Assembly (NCBI RefSeq): GCF_002014855.1
Contig: NZ_MUYV01000024.1
Span: 1 to 8,141 of the forward strand
Source of the DNA: Moraxella porci DSM 25326
GTDB taxonomy: Bacteria; Pseudomonadota; Gammaproteobacteria; Pseudomonadales; Moraxellaceae
Direction of reading: 5' to 3'
Length of the DNA: 8,141 nt
Of the stretch, positions 5,744 to 8,141 are shown one piece after another (the stretch's first letter is position 1; each line of letters starts with the position of its first letter). The notes beneath the pieces are model-generated. The model had not been told where the DNA came from. It was given only the letters and a program-made list of their open reading frames with translations, and did not search any database. A program made the translations under genes and the position numbers.

Positions 5744-6125
5744 CCCATCAAGCATGAAATGGGCAAAGAATCAATAGTTGAGTATTTAGATTGAGAATTT
5801 AAGTAAATATGAGGCAAATTGCAATATTACATACTTTGTATAGACATTATTAATAATTATAAAAATTTATAAATATAACAAAACTAATTATGAGACATTT
5901 AGATATTATATGTTTGTTTGTATTGTAGATCCTTTTATGTCAAATAATTGAGCTTATTTGTTTGAGAATATTGCATAACTTATTGAATTAACAATATATA
6001 TAAAATAGTTAATAGAAAATAAATAATAAAAAAAGTAAAAATAATATGTTATATCATTACTATTATATAGATTTGCTTCAATATAGTTTTGTATAACTTT
6101 TGTTAAAACTCGTGGCTATGTAATA
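5744..6125. other. Strongly AT-rich non-coding stretch
   Basis: This is part of the roughly 640-bp gap between the divergent S11 and OmpA-like genes. I see no coding pattern, RNA gene or long repeat; all frames are densely stopped. It consists of A/T runs such as those around 5840-5885 and 5990-6060. It may be curved DNA acting as an upstream element or nucleoid-protein binding region (inference). Confidence 0.45.
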
Positions 6126-6133
6126 TGGTTTAG

Positions 6134-6139
6134 TATAAT
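6134..6139 (+). promoter_or_regulatory. Candidate -10 element for the OmpA-like gene
   Basis: A perfect TATAAT lies 112 bp before the ATG at 6252, in AT-rich DNA. No convincing -35 is present at 16-18 nt (a TTGTTA at 6100-6105 is too far). It would give a leader of roughly 105 nt. Confidence 0.35.
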
Positions 6140-6251
6140 ATGCCATTACTAATAATTTAAAATAAATGCTATGTAGTTTTGCCATACTTTGCTCCATAGT
6201 GTTTGTTTGCATTTAGTTATTTTTCAAATCTCAGCTATACTAAGGTACCTT

Positions 6252-7190
6252 ATGCTATCTCTAAAACAACTCTCGCTAGCAACAGCGATCGCTGCAACCA
6301 CCTTTGCAGCCTCTGCGGCAGCAGCAACCGCCCCAGTAAACGGCGTTACATGGACCAAGTCTGCTGAAGGTAATCTGAATAACCTTCAGCTGACTGATCG
6401 TACTGCTGCTGTTGTTTTTATCCGTCCTACTGCCAATAATGTTGCGGTCGCTGATTCTAGCACCAACATCGGCCTAGACGGTCGTTTCTTGACCAGCTTA
6501 CAAGACGGTCACTACTCAGCCAGCATCGTCTGTGCGGGCGATGTCAAGCTAAGTGCTGTACCAACTGCTGCCAAGATCAATGATCTACAAGCAGGCGCTG
6601 CGACCATCAACCTAAAAGCAGGTGAGACTCAGTACTTCCTAGTTGGCACTGAACAAGACTACACCCCAGTACTACGCCAAGTGACTGCCGAAGAAGCAGC
6701 ACAAGCACTGCAAGCAGCCCCAACTTTTAAACAAAACCATCAAATCAGCCGTGTGCAAGCAGCCAACTGCCCAGCACCTGTTGCACCAGCACCAGCACCT
6801 GTGGTAACTGCACCTGCGACTGAATACTATGTTGAGACGCGTCCAAATGTCCGTCTAAACATCCTATTTGACTTCGACAAGAGCAACATCAAATCTCAAT
6901 ACCGTGGCGAAGTGACCAAAGCTGCTGATTTCTTGAAGCAATACCCAGACGCTAATGCTGTGGTGGAAGGTCATACTGACTCTAAAGGTACTGATGCTTA
7001 CAACCAAGCACTGTCAGAGCGTCGTGCTGCTGCTGTGCGTGATGCATTGATCCGTGATCATGGCATCAATCCAAGCCGTATCAGCGCCCAAGGCTTTGGT
7101 GAGTCTCGTCCAGTAGCTACCAATGACACCGCTGAAGGCCGCGCCCAAAACCGCCGCGTGATGGTCGTTATTCCAAGTGAAGCACAATAA
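6252..7190 (+). CDS. Secreted protein with C-terminal OmpA-like peptidoglycan-binding domain
   Basis: This 312-residue exported protein is not a beta-barrel OmpA. A signal peptide is clear (MLSLKQ, hydrophobic core, cleavage near SAAAA/TAP, about residue 25). Residues 30-160 form a beta-rich domain with AAVVFIRPT, GRFLTSLQDGHYSA and GETQYFLVG, loosely reminiscent of DUF2846-type domains. A Pro/Ala-rich linker (173-190) follows, then an OmpA domain (about 193-308): NILFDFDKS, GHTDSKG, YNQALSERRA, GFGESRP and EGRAQNRRV. D243 and R258, 15 residues apart, match the pair that holds diaminopimelate in OmpA of E. coli and Acinetobacter. C94 and C173 could form a disulfide. The start ATG follows AAGG (6242-6245) by 6 nt; the longer TTG frame from 6189 would hide the signal peptide. 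Its codon use suggests high expression. A BapA-like adhesin follows after 77 bp, probably in one transcript, so a wall-anchoring role for the adhesin system is plausible (inference). Confidence 0.88.
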   Translation: MLSLKQLSLATAIAATTFAASAAAATAPVNGVTWTKSAEGNLNNLQLTDRTAAVVFIRPTANNVAVADSSTNIGLDGRFLTSLQDGHYSASIVCAGDVKLSAVPTAAKINDLQAGAATINLKAGETQYFLVGTEQDYTPVLRQVTAEEAAQALQAAPTFKQNHQISRVQAANCPAPVAPAPAPVVTAPATEYYVETRPNVRLNILFDFDKSNIKSQYRGEVTKAADFLKQYPDANAVVEGHTDSKGTDAYNQALSERRAAAVRDALIRDHGINPSRISAQGFGESRPVATNDTAEGRAQNRRVMVVIPSEAQ

Positions 7191-7205
7191 TCTGACTTAA
7201 GATTA
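7188..7205. repeat. Small AT-rich hairpin between the OmpA-like and adhesin genes
   Basis: TAATCT (7188-7193) and AGATTA (7200-7205) are perfect complements around a 6-nt loop, starting at the stop codon. There is no T-tract, so it probably does not terminate transcription; it could tune or protect the upstream message (inference). Confidence 0.25.
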
Positions 7206-7267
7206 GTGATTCATACAAATCTGTAGAATTAAGACGAATTAATACTAATTGATATAAAAGAGTATTT

Positions 7268-8141
7268 ATGAAAAATATCATCGTAAAAATCAACGACGCT
7301 GTACAAACCGTACAAGAAGTCGCTGTCGTCACCAATGATGGTCAACCAACCGTCATCAAAGGTGTAAAAAATGTCAACTATCAACTGGTCGATCAAGCCA
7401 CTGGCCGTGGTCCTGACCACATCGTCACTAAGCGTGTTGGCAAAGACCTACACATCTCACTAGAAGATGCTGGTGAAGAAACCGATCTAATCATCGAAGG
7501 CTTCTATGAAGACGACCGCAATGCCCTAATCGGTCAAGCCGAAGATGGTCAATACTACTACTACATCCCAGACACCGGTGAAGTCGCTGACTATGTTACT
7601 CAGCTACAAGCAGGTGATGTCGAAGGTCAAGCCCTAGGTGGCAGCCCATACGCAACCCCATGGTGGATCGGCGCAACTGACACTGGCTTTGGCTACCTAC
7701 CATGGATCCTAGGCCTAATCGGCGTAGGCGCACTAGCAGCTGCATTGGCAGATGACGATGATGATAATTCGTCTCGTGATACTACGCCGCCAAAGGCACC
7801 AGATGTTGTTGCTCAACCAAATGGTGATGTAACAATTACGCCATCAACTGATCCAGATGTTAAAGAAACTACGGTTACCTATGTTGATGAAACTGGCGAA
7901 ACTCAAACTGTCACTTTCACCAAAGAAGATACAGATGGTGACGGCGAGCCTGACACTTGGGTAGATAATAATCCTGATGACAATGTCACTGTTGATCCTA
8001 CAACAGGTGTTGTAACCATTCCTGCTGACGAAGTTAAAGATGGTACAGATGTCACTGCTACCAACACTGATACAGCGGGCAATGAAGGTCCTGAAGATAA
8101 AGATACAGCAAAGGCGGTAGACGACGCAGACGCCGATGCTG
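7268..8141 (+). CDS. BapA/LapF-type giant adhesin, N-terminal part (3' partial)
   Basis: This is the first 291 codons of an open frame running off the window, the start of a large type I-secreted biofilm adhesin. Residues 1-130 match the BapA/Bap/LapF prefix-like domain: MKNIIVKINDAV, a hydrophilic beta-rich body with GFYEDD and YYYYIPDTGEV. Next come WWIGATDTGFGYLPW and a hydrophobic segment WILGLIGVGALAAALA (146-161) ending in an Asp run (162-166). In related adhesins such N-terminal segments hold the protein in its exporter or at the outer membrane. From about 175 (PPKAPDVVAQPNGDVTI) the first immunoglobulin-like repeat unit begins. It contains D221-T-D-G-D-G-E-P-D229, a DxDxDxxxD calcium-binding pattern, and a KDGTDVTATNTDTAGN ending typical of BIg-like repeats. 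AGAG (7259-7262) is a modest ribosome binding site 5 nt before the ATG. No convincing terminator separates it from the OmpA-like gene. Confidence 0.88.
   Translation, partial: MKNIIVKINDAVQTVQEVAVVTNDGQPTVIKGVKNVNYQLVDQATGRGPDHIVTKRVGKDLHISLEDAGEETDLIIEGFYEDDRNALIGQAEDGQYYYYIPDTGEVADYVTQLQAGDVEGQALGGSPYATPWWIGATDTGFGYLPWILGLIGVGALAAALADDDDDNSSRDTTPPKAPDVVAQPNGDVTITPSTDPDVKETTVTYVDETGETQTVTFTKEDTDGDGEPDTWVDNNPDDNVTVDPTTGVVTIPADEVKDGTDVTATNTDTAGNEGPEDKDTAKAVDDADADA

Noticed and set aside
6236..6241. TATACT as a -10 element for the OmpA-like gene
   Set aside because: Transcription would start about 5 nt before the ATG and would exclude the AAGG ribosome binding site.
6189..6251. N-terminal extension of the OmpA-like protein
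   Set aside because: Non-ATG start without a ribosome binding site; it would bury a textbook signal peptide that begins at ATG 6252.
7229..7420. Minus-strand 63-codon open frame over the adhesin start
   Set aside because: It is antisense to the BapA-type prefix domain and has no recognisable features.
1..8141. CRISPR array, tRNA or rRNA gene
   Set aside because: No regularly spaced repeats, and no cloverleaf or ribosomal RNA sequence, were seen anywhere in the window.

Overview
The window looks like a low-GC gammaproteobacterium of the Moraxellaceae, most likely Moraxella or a close relative. This rests on the very AT-rich spacers, frequent CTA leucine codons in well-expressed genes, and a BapA-prefix adhesin next to an OmpA-like gene. 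The genus call is an inference from the sequence without any search.

Region 1 (1-1554) is the 3' end of a contact-dependent inhibition type locus. It holds the C-terminal part of a filamentous-hemagglutinin/CdiA-like exoprotein with a variable toxin tail, a very AT-rich candidate immunity gene 22 bp behind it, and a small TTG-start ORF that overlaps the immunity gene's stop codon. I do not recognise the toxin or immunity families.

Region 2 (1555-1949) is an AT-rich spacer. Its last 65 bp carry two copies of TGCGG-N19-CCGCA, 34 bp apart, the second enclosing a perfect extended -10 promoter.

Region 3 (1950-4730) is a pair of intracellular regulatory enzymes. The first is a Fic AMP-transferase with a DUF4172-like N-terminus, a class II inhibitory motif and an intact Fic motif. 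Next comes a hipB/hipA toxin-antitoxin operon whose two genes overlap by 11 bp. It is preceded by two similar inverted repeats with 6-nt spacers, centred 41 bp apart, the stronger one containing the -10 element.

Region 4 (4730-5606) starts exactly at the end of hipA with a decayed fragment that resembles an IS1595/IS1016-group transposase. Converging on it from the minus strand is a serine D-Ala-D-Ala carboxypeptidase (S11) gene that keeps its active-site motifs but lacks a signal peptide and a good start codon. A seven-G tract sits just where upstream ATG codons fall out of frame.

Region 5 (5607-6251) is about 640 bp of strongly AT-rich non-coding DNA with candidate divergent promoters.

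Region 6 (6252-8141) is a surface module. It contains a secreted protein with a C-terminal OmpA peptidoglycan-binding domain (not a beta-barrel OmpA), followed 77 bp later by the start of a large BapA/LapF-type biofilm adhesin that runs off the window. The peptidoglycan-binding protein probably serves the cell-wall side of this adhesin system (inference).

Overall the window is an accessory region joining interbacterial competition, toxin-antitoxin and adhesion genes, with signs of decay between them.
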